Positions 8,318-15,631 of a stretch of 64,000 bases of DNA are shown piece after piece (position 1 is the stretch's first letter; each line of letters starts with the position of its first letter). The translations under genes and the position numbers were made by a program. Source of the stretch: Asticcacaulis sp. AND118 (GTDB taxonomy: Bacteria; Pseudomonadota; Alphaproteobacteria; Caulobacterales; Caulobacteraceae). The notes beneath the pieces are model-generated. The model was not told the origin of the DNA. It ran no database searches and saw nothing but the letters and a program-made list of their open reading frames with translations. The stretch is from the NCBI RefSeq assembly GCF_020535245.1, contig NZ_CP084910.1, forward strand, positions 658,501 to 722,500, written 5' to 3'.

Positions 8318-8878
8318 ATGGCAAGTCCGATCCCACCGCCTTTGCGGTTGGTTACGACAGGGCCAGCGGGGGCGCGCGTGTCGAAAAAAGACTTCATCAT
8401 CGGCGTGTTTGAAGACGACTTCATCCGCTACCTGACCGAGATCAAGAACGATCGCTCCGTCCCCGATGACGAGGTGAGATACGTGCACAACTATTTCATC
8501 GACAGGTTGACGCATAGCCGGGATCGGCCCCGGATTTACGCCAATCACGAGAGTTTAAGCGATAGGATGGTTAATATTTCGTTAACGGCCGCCGGCTCTC
8601 AGAATGGTGGTGAAACGAAAAAGACTGAGGCCCGCAAGAACGCGATCGTAACCTTGCTGGCGTCTGGGCCGGGGCCGTTCTCACTGGACGACGTTATGGC
8701 GGACCTCAAGGACAAGCGCCTTGTCGAAGAAAAGCAGCGCAACACCATCATCTCGGCCCTGCGCCGCATGCGGACCGAAGCCAAACTGATCGATAGCCCG
8801 ACCGATGGCGAGTATGTGCTGACGGCGGTCGGTCGTGCGCTGTTCGAGCAACTGTCTTCGCAGTCGTCCGGGCAATGA
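8318..8878 (+). CDS. hypothetical protein with probable C-terminal winged helix
   Basis: 186 residues, soluble. The N-terminal half is acidic (KKDFIIGVFEDDFIRYLTEI, DDEVRYVHNYFIDRL). The C-terminal 80 residues read like a winged-helix domain: NAIVTLLASGPGPFSLDDVM, EKQRNTIISALRRMRTEAKL, then a short wing (SPTDGEYVLT). This may be a DNA-binding regulator of the element. A long AT-rich leader precedes it and the next gene begins 13 bp after its stop, so the two probably form an operon. No named family recognised. Confidence 0.55.
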   Translation: MASPIPPPLRLVTTGPAGARVSKKDFIIGVFEDDFIRYLTEIKNDRSVPDDEVRYVHNYFIDRLTHSRDRPRIYANHESLSDRMVNISLTAAGSQNGGETKKTEARKNAIVTLLASGPGPFSLDDVMADLKDKRLVEEKQRNTIISALRRMRTEAKLIDSPTDGEYVLTAVGRALFEQLSSQSSGQ

Positions 8879-8891
8879 GGGGTGATGGCAC

Positions 8892-9581
8892 ATGGACACG
8901 AGTTTTCCCCCGTCCGGCCCACCGCCCTTGAAGCCACCTCCCCTTGCGGGGGTGGGCAAAGGCCGTGACGATAGTAGACGTAATGCCGCTCCGACGCCGG
9001 TGTTGAAGCGCACGCCCAAGCCCAAAGTGCGGCCCGCCAAGAAAGGGGCTGGTCCAGATGCACATGCCAACGCCCGGAACGCCGCGGCAGCTGAGGAAGT
9101 CGATGCTGACGTGGCCAGCCATGCCTCGGACGCAAGCGCTGCCAGTCTGGCAGAATTTGTTATTCGTGAGAAGCTTCGTCTGGAGTCGGACAAGGCGGCT
9201 TCAGAGCGAAAAAATGAGGCGGTCGCGCGTACGCTTTTGAGGGCAAAGGTAGCGCAAGACTTAGCCGGTCAGAAGGCTCGCGATGACGCGCAGGCCGCAC
9301 TTGCCGCACAGGATCTGCGTCACAAGAATATTTTGTTTTACGTGACGACTACCAGCGCAGTTTTCTGCGGCATCTTCCTACTCTGTTACGTGAGACCAGT
9401 GCTGGCCGCAATGCCGGGCTATCTCCAGAAAAGCGAGGTCGCGGGGTTTCTGGGCATCATGTTCTTGATACTTTCTCTGTTCAATATCGTGTTTGCGACC
9501 ATCAACCGACGGGGAATTGTCCGCATCGATCAAGTTCTGGCTTCACTTGTAGAATTGGTGAAGAAGGGCGGCGGTAAGTAA
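8892..9581 (+). CDS. hypothetical membrane protein with long cytoplasmic head
   Basis: 229 residues. A Pro/Lys-rich, disordered first 60 residues lead to a charged helical stretch (about 85-140, with many Glu, Lys, Arg and Ala) that may form a coiled coil. Two membrane segments follow, near 148-170 (ILFYVTTTSAVFCGIFLLCY) and 182-205 (VAGFLGIMFLILSLFNIVFA). It is tightly linked to the preceding gene. The topology, with coiled-coil arm and two helices, recurs in unknown proteins of mobile islands. I recognise no family. Confidence 0.5.
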   Translation: MDTSFPPSGPPPLKPPPLAGVGKGRDDSRRNAAPTPVLKRTPKPKVRPAKKGAGPDAHANARNAAAAEEVDADVASHASDASAASLAEFVIREKLRLESDKAASERKNEAVARTLLRAKVAQDLAGQKARDDAQAALAAQDLRHKNILFYVTTTSAVFCGIFLLCYVRPVLAAMPGYLQKSEVAGFLGIMFLILSLFNIVFATINRRGIVRIDQVLASLVELVKKGGGK

Positions 9582-9595
9582 CGGCTTCCGATCGC

Positions 9596-11362
9596 TTACC
9601 AAGGGACGGCTTGGAGATCGTCCAATGTCATGTCGTTGGCTTCCCTCATATAGCGATCGAAAGACCCGCCGAGGTAAAGCCCATCGGCTGCGAGAACCGG
9701 ATCAGTACGGAAGGTGTGCCCGAGCACGCTGTGATAGGTTGGGCGACCAGTGAAGTCCGCGTCCCTTCTCGGCAGCCACAGCGGCGAGCAGAAGAACGCG
9801 TGGAGCCGGTTGAGGTCATCAAAGCCATGTGTCGCCGCTGCCAGAACGGAAGACGGTACGATCGGTATGGATTTCGGTCGGTCGGAGGGCAGACCGGCGA
9901 ACCCTTCGACGGCCACTATCGCATGAATGCGCCATCCGTCGCCGGTGCAAGAAAGACGTTTCAGGACCTCGGCCAGCTTCTTCTCGCACGCAGTGAGCTT
10001 GCGTTGCGCTTGCGTCGTTTTTTCGAGGACGGCCTTCTGCTTGTTGTGGATCTCCTTGATGCTGCCGGGCGTCAAGACCCAGCGCAGTTCAGCCAGAAGG
10101 ATCGTCTTATTGGCATCATCGATGAGTACTAGATCGATTTGCTCCTTAGCCAGCTTGATGTCCGTCACCAGGCGGAAGGGCTTTGTTGCGGAGCCGTCGA
10201 CAAGCCTGCTGGTCATCTGCAACTCGAACACATGTGAACGCTTGTGGAAGTCGTCCGGGTCAAGCCGGATGTGCAAGCTCATTTGATTGCGTGGCCAGGC
10301 ATTTGTGAGGATCACCGTTCCGGGAACGGCGATCTGAGTTTGGCTTACGGGAATGAGTGGCTGAAGCGCAGGGTCGGGAGAGTTCGTCTTGTGGCCGTAT
10401 GTCAGAGCTTCCGTAATGAGGCTGACCTCGTTTGCATCAAGACCTGAGAGTTGCGCGATCTTGGAGTTTAGGTTGGAAGGCTCGATGAGAAGGCAGGCGT
10501 TGTGCTCGCAAAGTTGCGTTGCGCCGATCCGATGGGCGCCCCAAAAGACGGCGATGAGGTGATAGATGCAAAGGGTGAACAGGGCGCTGTGGTAGCGGCT
10601 GACGTTTTCGATTGAGCCCCAAGGGTAGACCCATCCGGTGGTTGGATACACAGACTGGCTGTGGAAGTAGCCGTAGATCTCGGCCGCGACCTCGGAATCG
10701 AGTTCGTAACTCAGTTCAGAACCACTTGCGGATACCTGGGGGGCGATCTTCTGGCAAAGGACGCTCCAGTCGATCGGTGTGTCCTCAAAAACAATGGCGT
10801 CTGGTCCGAATAGGACGGCGATCATATCCCAGATAGGCGTGAAGCCAGGTGCCTGAAGCGGCAAAATCCGTTGTAAGGCCCAATACTGCTGATCGCGTTC
10901 CGGCCAACGTGTTTCCAGGATGTGGGAGCCCTCCCGGCGCCAGAAGGTCGTTGATCGCGCCTTCGCTGGGGCGAACAGCCAGTAGGCCTGAGCGTATTCC
11001 AGGCTGCGACGACGGAGAGTCTCTGCAAGCTGACCGTTGAACACCTGGTGGGTGACCGACACCTGAGGCTGTTTGGGCAATTTCCGCGCTATGAGGGCGA
11101 GCGCGAGCTCCATGGCCAATTTCACGCTATCGAGTTCGGCGATCAGGTGGCTTTGATCCCCCAGATCGGAGCCTTGGTCGAAGGCCCGTAAACAAGCAAA
11201 GACGCTGTAGATTTCGACGAACTGGCAAAACTGCCAGCAGGCGTCCATTGAATTATCGGCAATCAAAGGCGTCTTTGCGTAGGCGTCGTGGATGGCGGCC
11301 TCGATCGCAGCGAACTCCCCCTGGGAAATCAATTGTGCGTCGTCATGATCGGTAGGCGACAT
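9596..11362 (-). CDS. large unknown protein with PD-(D/E)XK nuclease-like C-terminal region
   Basis: 588 residues, last gene of a three-gene operon; 2 bp separate it from the PIN-like gene. Residues 1-350 are helical with many aromatic residues and no motif I know. Between 375 and 430 there is a nuclease-like pattern: HVFELQM (E380), then EQIDLVLIDD (D410) and ILLAELRW (E425, R427 in place of the usual Lys). After it come a charged helix (about 435-470, KEIHNKQKAVLEKT...) and a compact C-terminus. The order Glu, Asp, Glu-x-Arg/Lys on successive strands is that of PD-(D/E)XK enzymes, including restriction-like nucleases. The nuclease call is an inference from the motif; the Arg replacement leaves activity uncertain. 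Confidence 0.5.
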   Translation of the reverse strand: MSPTDHDDAQLISQGEFAAIEAAIHDAYAKTPLIADNSMDACWQFCQFVEIYSVFACLRAFDQGSDLGDQSHLIAELDSVKLAMELALALIARKLPKQPQVSVTHQVFNGQLAETLRRRSLEYAQAYWLFAPAKARSTTFWRREGSHILETRWPERDQQYWALQRILPLQAPGFTPIWDMIAVLFGPDAIVFEDTPIDWSVLCQKIAPQVSASGSELSYELDSEVAAEIYGYFHSQSVYPTTGWVYPWGSIENVSRYHSALFTLCIYHLIAVFWGAHRIGATQLCEHNACLLIEPSNLNSKIAQLSGLDANEVSLITEALTYGHKTNSPDPALQPLIPVSQTQIAVPGTVILTNAWPRNQMSLHIRLDPDDFHKRSHVFELQMTSRLVDGSATKPFRLVTDIKLAKEQIDLVLIDDANKTILLAELRWVLTPGSIKEIHNKQKAVLEKTTQAQRKLTACEKKLAEVLKRLSCTGDGWRIHAIVAVEGFAGLPSDRPKSIPIVPSSVLAAATHGFDDLNRLHAFFCSPLWLPRRDADFTGRPTYHSVLGHTFRTDPVLAADGLYLGGSFDRYMREANDMTLDDLQAVPW

Positions 11363-11364
11363 GA

Positions 11365-12321
11365 TCAGACCTGTTGAAAGTCAGAGGGTGTCAGGTCGAA
11401 CACAGACCGGAAAATCTTCGTCTGGTAGGCCTTGTCCAGTCCGGCTTGCTTGGCGAGGTTCCCGAATTGCTTTTCGGCCACCATGATATCCGCGAGCGGC
11501 AGGACGGTGGCGAAGGCGTTCATGTCGCGCAGGTCGTTTTCGGTGAGCGCCCGCGCCTGATCCTCCAGGCGAACCGCGATTTCGCGCTCTGTGTTCAGGA
11601 CCGGAATGTCATTGATTATCGCTTTGGTTAGGGAGGCACCGATGTCGGTTACCCGATGCCATTGCAGGCCAAGCGATCGGCCGGTAGCGAGCAAGACGTC
11701 CATTACGTCTATCACCATGACCGCACTGTAAGCGCGTCTTCGCACGGCGAGTGTTTCCTGCGCTACGGCGGCGCGGCGCCCTTCTATGTTGGAAATGAGC
11801 GAATTCGACATGGCCGTATAGAACTGTACGCCTTCACGCCGGTTCTGGTCGTCGCGGCCCGCCAGATAGTCAAAAAGCATCTCCGCGGGTTTCGAGCGGA
11901 TGTGGTTTAGAACCTTGTCGGAGATGGTCATTCCGAAGGTTTCCGGCGTATAGTCGGCAACTGCCTCAAAGAAGATGTCGGAGAGATACCAGTCGGGAGA
12001 CGGGGGGACGCGTTCAATCCCCATCCTATCGGCAAGGTAAGACGAAAGGGTTTCCGTCAAAATGCGGCGCCGCCCTCTGAAAACGCGCCCACCGCTAAGG
12101 CTTGCCTGCGTCAGCGCCAGATTGAGGCGTTGCTGCGGGACGTTCACTTTCATCGTTTCGTACTGATTGGTGAAACTCAACGGTGTGCGAATGGAGCCGG
12201 CTTCCACCGCCTGTCCGATCATGACGAGGGCGGCGTGTTCGCGCGGGTAGGTGGTCTTGTCCCAGGCGCCTTTTGCAAGGGCCACCCAAGCGTTCTGATC
12301 CAGATAAATCGTCTTGGTCAT
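11365..12321 (-). CDS. PIN-like domain protein
   Basis: 318 residues. The N-terminus IYLDQNAWVALAKG (D8) and a C-terminal block NDLRDMNAFATVLPLADIMV (D266, D278, then E283) give the acidic residues of a PIN-like RNase fold, spread over a longer chain than in toxin VapC (about 130 residues). The inserted middle (90-240) is helical. PIN enzymes cut single-stranded RNA with metal ions. It is the middle gene of an operon: 12 bp after the gene upstream and 2 bp before the PD-(D/E)XK-like gene. This is no ordinary toxin-antitoxin pair: there is no small antitoxin with a DNA-binding motif, and the partner is large. Confidence 0.6.
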   Translation of the reverse strand: MTKTIYLDQNAWVALAKGAWDKTTYPREHAALVMIGQAVEAGSIRTPLSFTNQYETMKVNVPQQRLNLALTQASLSGGRVFRGRRRILTETLSSYLADRMGIERVPPSPDWYLSDIFFEAVADYTPETFGMTISDKVLNHIRSKPAEMLFDYLAGRDDQNRREGVQFYTAMSNSLISNIEGRRAAVAQETLAVRRRAYSAVMVIDVMDVLLATGRSLGLQWHRVTDIGASLTKAIINDIPVLNTEREIAVRLEDQARALTENDLRDMNAFATVLPLADIMVAEKQFGNLAKQAGLDKAYQTKIFRSVFDLTPSDFQQV

Positions 12322-12333
12322 GCCGTCGCCTTC

Positions 12334-12765
12334 TCACCTGGCGCTGATGTCGCCGTCCTTATCGAAATAGGGGGTAAGCCCGATCTTGGTGAGGAGGTGG
12401 ATGGCGAGTGGCAGGGCGTAATCTTTTAGATGGCGGTAGTCCGGCTCGGCAATGACGGCCATGCGCATAACCAGTTCGATGGGCAGGTGCCAGTAGGTGG
12501 GGTGCGTCACGTGGCTATGCCTGGACAGCGCGAGCGCGACGATCGTTAGGGCCTTGTTGGTTTCGGGCGCCAGGTGATCGATCGGTTGGGTGACCAGAAC
12601 GTCTCGCTCAAGGGCAGAGGCCGCGAGTTTAGGATTTTTCCCTCGCGCCTTCAGAGCGGCTTTTAAATCGTCGCGGCTACCGCAGACGAGTTCCTCCCCT
12701 TTACCCAGATCCAGTACGTAGCGGGTTTCGATATGGCTGAAGCCAACGTGGTTTGGAATAATCAT
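12334..12765 (-). CDS. hypothetical protein, first gene of PIN / PD-(D/E)XK operon
   Basis: About 143 residues from ATG 12765; the frame is open back to a GTG at 12798, and neither start has a clear ribosome site. The sequence is soluble: GFSHIETRYVLDLGKGEELV, then SRDDLKAALKARGKNPKLAA, a hydrophobic helix (ALTIVALALS) and a His-containing PTYWHLPIELVMRMAV. No family recognised. It lies 12 bp upstream of the PIN-like gene on the same strand and must be transcribed with it. A role as specificity factor or immunity partner for the two nuclease-like proteins is conceivable but unsupported. Confidence 0.55.
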   Translation of the reverse strand: MIIPNHVGFSHIETRYVLDLGKGEELVCGSRDDLKAALKARGKNPKLAASALERDVLVTQPIDHLAPETNKALTIVALALSRHSHVTHPTYWHLPIELVMRMAVIAEPDYRHLKDYALPLAIHLLTKIGLTPYFDKDGDISAR

Positions 12766-12847
12766 GCCGCAACTGTCGGTGATTCCCCGGGGGGACACAA
12801 GGAATGCGATAGGCTCAATGCCGCCCGCATTCCTACTTTCCGAGCCC

Positions 12848-13534
12848 TTACTCCCCCATTCGGAAGTCTTTGATGCTTTCTTTCGTCAGCGCCATCGAGT
12901 CAAACACGGCGGAGGTTCCATCCCCGACAGGCGATTGGGTGCTGATACCCGTCCAGAGCTTGGCCGGGTAGTCGTTCTTGAACAGGCGAACGAGTTGCCA
13001 GGTCTTTTGGTCGGCGGAGTAGTAGATTCCGACGGTCTTCGTATCCGAGGATATTTTGAGGTAGAGGGCGCTGGCAGGTGCGATGTCATGGTTGTTGTCG
13101 TCGGAGGTGCCGGTGGTCCGGACCGTGACAACGCGGATGCTTTTTCGTTCATCCCGTTCCATCGCCACTTTCAGCCAGAGATCGTCGCGCGCCCAGAGGT
13201 AAAGCGTGCCCGCGTCATAGGTTTCATGAAAAGTCGGTTTGACGCGCGCGACGAAGGTGAAGGGTTTCGTATTGTCGATCTCGGCCAAAAGGATTGGGGC
13301 CGTATTGTTGGAGAGCTTGCCATCCGGGTCGCGAAAGTTATCGCGTTTGGCCTGGCTGGTCAGGGTGATGACGTCACCGGCCACTTTCGCTTCTTTCTCC
13401 GCTCCATTCAGTGCACGGCTAAACACGATACCGGGCAGGCGCATGGAGATGGCTTTTTCGCCGAGATCCTGAGCGTGGCTTGAGCCACCTGCGAGAAGGC
13501 CGACGGCGAGGGTTGCTGCGGCGATTTTTTTCAT
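12848..13534 (-). CDS. secreted DUF1349 (concanavalin-like) protein
   Basis: 228 residues with a signal peptide (MKKIAAATLAVGLLAGGSSHA). The body resembles DUF1349 proteins, jelly-roll folds related to LamG and concanavalin: TFVARVKPTFHETYDAGTLY, WLKVAMERDERKSIRVVTVR, YLKISSDTKTVGIYYSADQK and WTGISTQSPV. The activity of the family is not established; binding to carbohydrate or surface polymers is likely from the fold. It sits at the edge of the copper block, 72 bp after the glutaredoxin-MauE gene on the same strand, so it may belong to that transcript. Confidence 0.7.
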   Translation of the reverse strand: MKKIAAATLAVGLLAGGSSHAQDLGEKAISMRLPGIVFSRALNGAEKEAKVAGDVITLTSQAKRDNFRDPDGKLSNNTAPILLAEIDNTKPFTFVARVKPTFHETYDAGTLYLWARDDLWLKVAMERDERKSIRVVTVRTTGTSDDNNHDIAPASALYLKISSDTKTVGIYYSADQKTWQLVRLFKNDYPAKLWTGISTQSPVGDGTSAVFDSMALTKESIKDFRMGE

Positions 13535-13606
13535 TCGAGCGGTTCCTTCTGGTGAGATTATCAGGGTCAGGCGAGGTAACTCTGGCCCTTTGAGGGTACG
13601 CGTAAC

Positions 13607-14383
13607 TTAGTGGGGAAATGCGAGGTTCATGGGTTTCAAGAGCATCCAGATCGCCATTGCGACCATCATGAGATTTTCTGTCAGGGAGATGAAACCCAGC
13701 GGCACATTGCTGTCGCCGCCAACGCAGGCGCATTTCAGTTTGCGCTTATCGATGTAGACGGCTTTGAACACCGATACGGCGCCTACGGTCCCGATGAAAA
13801 GGGCGACCGGGACGGAGAGCCACATCAGAGCGCCCGCCAGCATGAGAATGCCGGCGATGGCCTCTGCAAACGGATAGATGTAGGCGTACCTGACCCACTT
13901 TTTGGCCAATAGGTCGTAGTTGAGGAACATGGTCGCAAAGCTCTCCACGTCCTTCAGCTTCTGTAAAGCCAGTAGGCACATGGCGATCGAAATGAACCAT
14001 TCGGCGGTCTGGACGGTGAGAGGTTGTGAGGTCGTCGCCCAGGTGCCCGCTATCGCCATCGCCGCTGCCATGGCGAACAAGGCGATGACGGGTGTGTAGG
14101 TCACCGCATCCTTGTCCCGTACCCTCACACCGAAGAAGACACGCAAGTCGTCAAACCCTCCAATCCGCCGGCCCTCGATGAAGGCCTGAGGCGTGGTTTT
14201 GACGCCGTGCTGCGCCTTGAAAGCGTCGGTTTCATCGCGGCTTGTCAGATGGTGATCGTCGACCCGGTAGCCCTTACGTTTCAACAGGTCGAGGGCTTTC
14301 AGGCCGTATGGACAGGTGTGGTCCGGCATGACCATCCGGTAAAGCTCAGCACGCTTATTCGCATTTGACGGCATGGGTCTCAT
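13607..14383 (-). CDS. glutaredoxin fused to MauE/DoxX-like membrane domain
   Basis: 258 residues. Residues 12-85 are a glutaredoxin domain with active site CPYG (a single catalytic Cys), TTPQAFIEG and GGFDDLRVFF. From about residue 95 come four membrane helices of the MauE/DoxX type, with a Cys pair in KLKCACVGG between helices 3 and 4. Such fusions pass reducing equivalents across the inner membrane and often accompany copper- or mercury-resistance genes. It lies 51 bp downstream of copB on the same strand, so the order copA-copB-this gene suggests it helps maintain thiol state or metallation of the periplasmic copper proteins. Confidence 0.75.
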   Translation of the reverse strand: MRPMPSNANKRAELYRMVMPDHTCPYGLKALDLLKRKGYRVDDHHLTSRDETDAFKAQHGVKTTPQAFIEGRRIGGFDDLRVFFGVRVRDKDAVTYTPVIALFAMAAAMAIAGTWATTSQPLTVQTAEWFISIAMCLLALQKLKDVESFATMFLNYDLLAKKWVRYAYIYPFAEAIAGILMLAGALMWLSVPVALFIGTVGAVSVFKAVYIDKRKLKCACVGGDSNVPLGFISLTENLMMVAMAIWMLLKPMNLAFPH

Positions 14384-14434
14384 CCCTTTCGTTAACGCAG
14401 TGTGGCGAAGACGCCCTCGGGCGATGAATACACG

Positions 14435-15631
14435 CTAGAACCAAGCTCGGATGCCAACGACGAAACTGGTAGACGAAGTGTGCTCACCAGCGGCGCGCGC
14501 ATAGTCGGCCGTGTCGCCATATTTTTGCTCCCACGTCACGCCGATGTACGGGGCAAACTCCCGTTTGATCTCGTAGCGCAGACGCAGACCAATCTCGCTG
14601 CTGACCAGGCCCGCCCCCATGTGTTCCAGCGGGAGATCTTCGGCCGAAAAATTCACCTCTGCCCGTGGCTGCAATATGAGCTTCTGGGTTATGCGCTGGT
14701 CGTAGTAGCCTTCGAGCCGGGCGGACAGGTCTCCATCTTCGGACAGGAAGGCCGCGCCCTCCACCTCGAACCAGTAGGGTGCCAAACCTTCAAAGCCGAC
14801 AGTGGCGTAGGTCTTCGACGGTCGGGGACGCACATCGTGGCGGACGCCTGCCTGTAGGTTGAAGTAGGGACCGATGGCGCGGCTGTACAAAGCCTGAACC
14901 TCCGCAGCTTCAAGGCCTTCTCCGCGTACACCTTCAAGCGACGCCTTCAGGGTCAGCCGGTGGATGTCTCCGCCGAACCAGCCTTCTCCCTCCAGGGCGT
15001 ACCCGTCAGACCCGTCGCGGAACTGCGCTTCAGCCGTGTCGATCATGACCTGGCTGTAGCTCATGCCCCCGTGCTCTTTCATCATGCCGTCGCGGACCGG
15101 TTTCATGGCGTCGGCACCCCAGTAGCTGTCGGCATATGTGGCGGGTGACGGCGCGGGTGCGGGCGCGTTGCCGGCGGGCAGCGCTGTGCCGCCCGATCCG
15201 TGATTCGTGGGCATTTCCATCGGCGATGTGCGGGGCGGCTTGGAGGTGCAGTGCCCCATCGCCTCGTGTTCGGGCGCGCAATTGCTATCGGCGGCCCCTG
15301 CATCGTGCGGCGCCAGCTCATTCGGACTTTCGACTGGCGCTGCGAGGACGCAGTGTCCCATCGCCGCGTGTTCCGCCGAACAGCCGGTAGACGGGGCTAC
15401 CTTCTCCGTCTTCGCTTCCGTCGCATCGGGAGACGGTTCGACGGTGCAGTGCCCCATGGCCGCATGTTCCGCGGAGCAGGTCGCGGCAGGCTTGGGCTTC
15501 GTTGCTTCCGCCTTCTCAGGCTTCGTCGCGTCGTGGTGAGTCCCGTGCTGGCCGTGGCCTGCCATTTGGGCGTAGGCGGGTGTTGTGAGGGCCAGGGCTG
15601 TGCCGAGCGCTAAGAGCGAGTAGAGTCTCAT
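14435..15631 (-). CDS. copB: copper resistance protein CopB, outer membrane
   Basis: 398 residues. A signal peptide (LALTTPAYAQ) is followed by a His/Met/Cys-rich region with three copies of an 11-residue motif, CSAEHAAMGHC at 52-62 and 84-94 and CAPEHEAMGHC at 118-128. The C-terminal 230 residues form the CopB/PcoB beta-barrel (DAMKPVRDGMMKEHGGMSY, QAGVRHDVRP, GLRLRYEIKREFAPYIGV, GIRAWF at the end). CopB binds or exports copper at the outer membrane and works with CopA. Start and copA stop overlap by four bases (ATGA), so translation is coupled. The Cys-flanked repeats are unusual compared with the Met-rich repeats of classical CopB. Confidence 0.92.
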   Translation of the reverse strand: MRLYSLLALGTALALTTPAYAQMAGHGQHGTHHDATKPEKAEATKPKPAATCSAEHAAMGHCTVEPSPDATEAKTEKVAPSTGCSAEHAAMGHCVLAAPVESPNELAPHDAGAADSNCAPEHEAMGHCTSKPPRTSPMEMPTNHGSGGTALPAGNAPAPAPSPATYADSYWGADAMKPVRDGMMKEHGGMSYSQVMIDTAEAQFRDGSDGYALEGEGWFGGDIHRLTLKASLEGVRGEGLEAAEVQALYSRAIGPYFNLQAGVRHDVRPRPSKTYATVGFEGLAPYWFEVEGAAFLSEDGDLSARLEGYYDQRITQKLILQPRAEVNFSAEDLPLEHMGAGLVSSEIGLRLRYEIKREFAPYIGVTWEQKYGDTADYARAAGEHTSSTSFVVGIRAWF

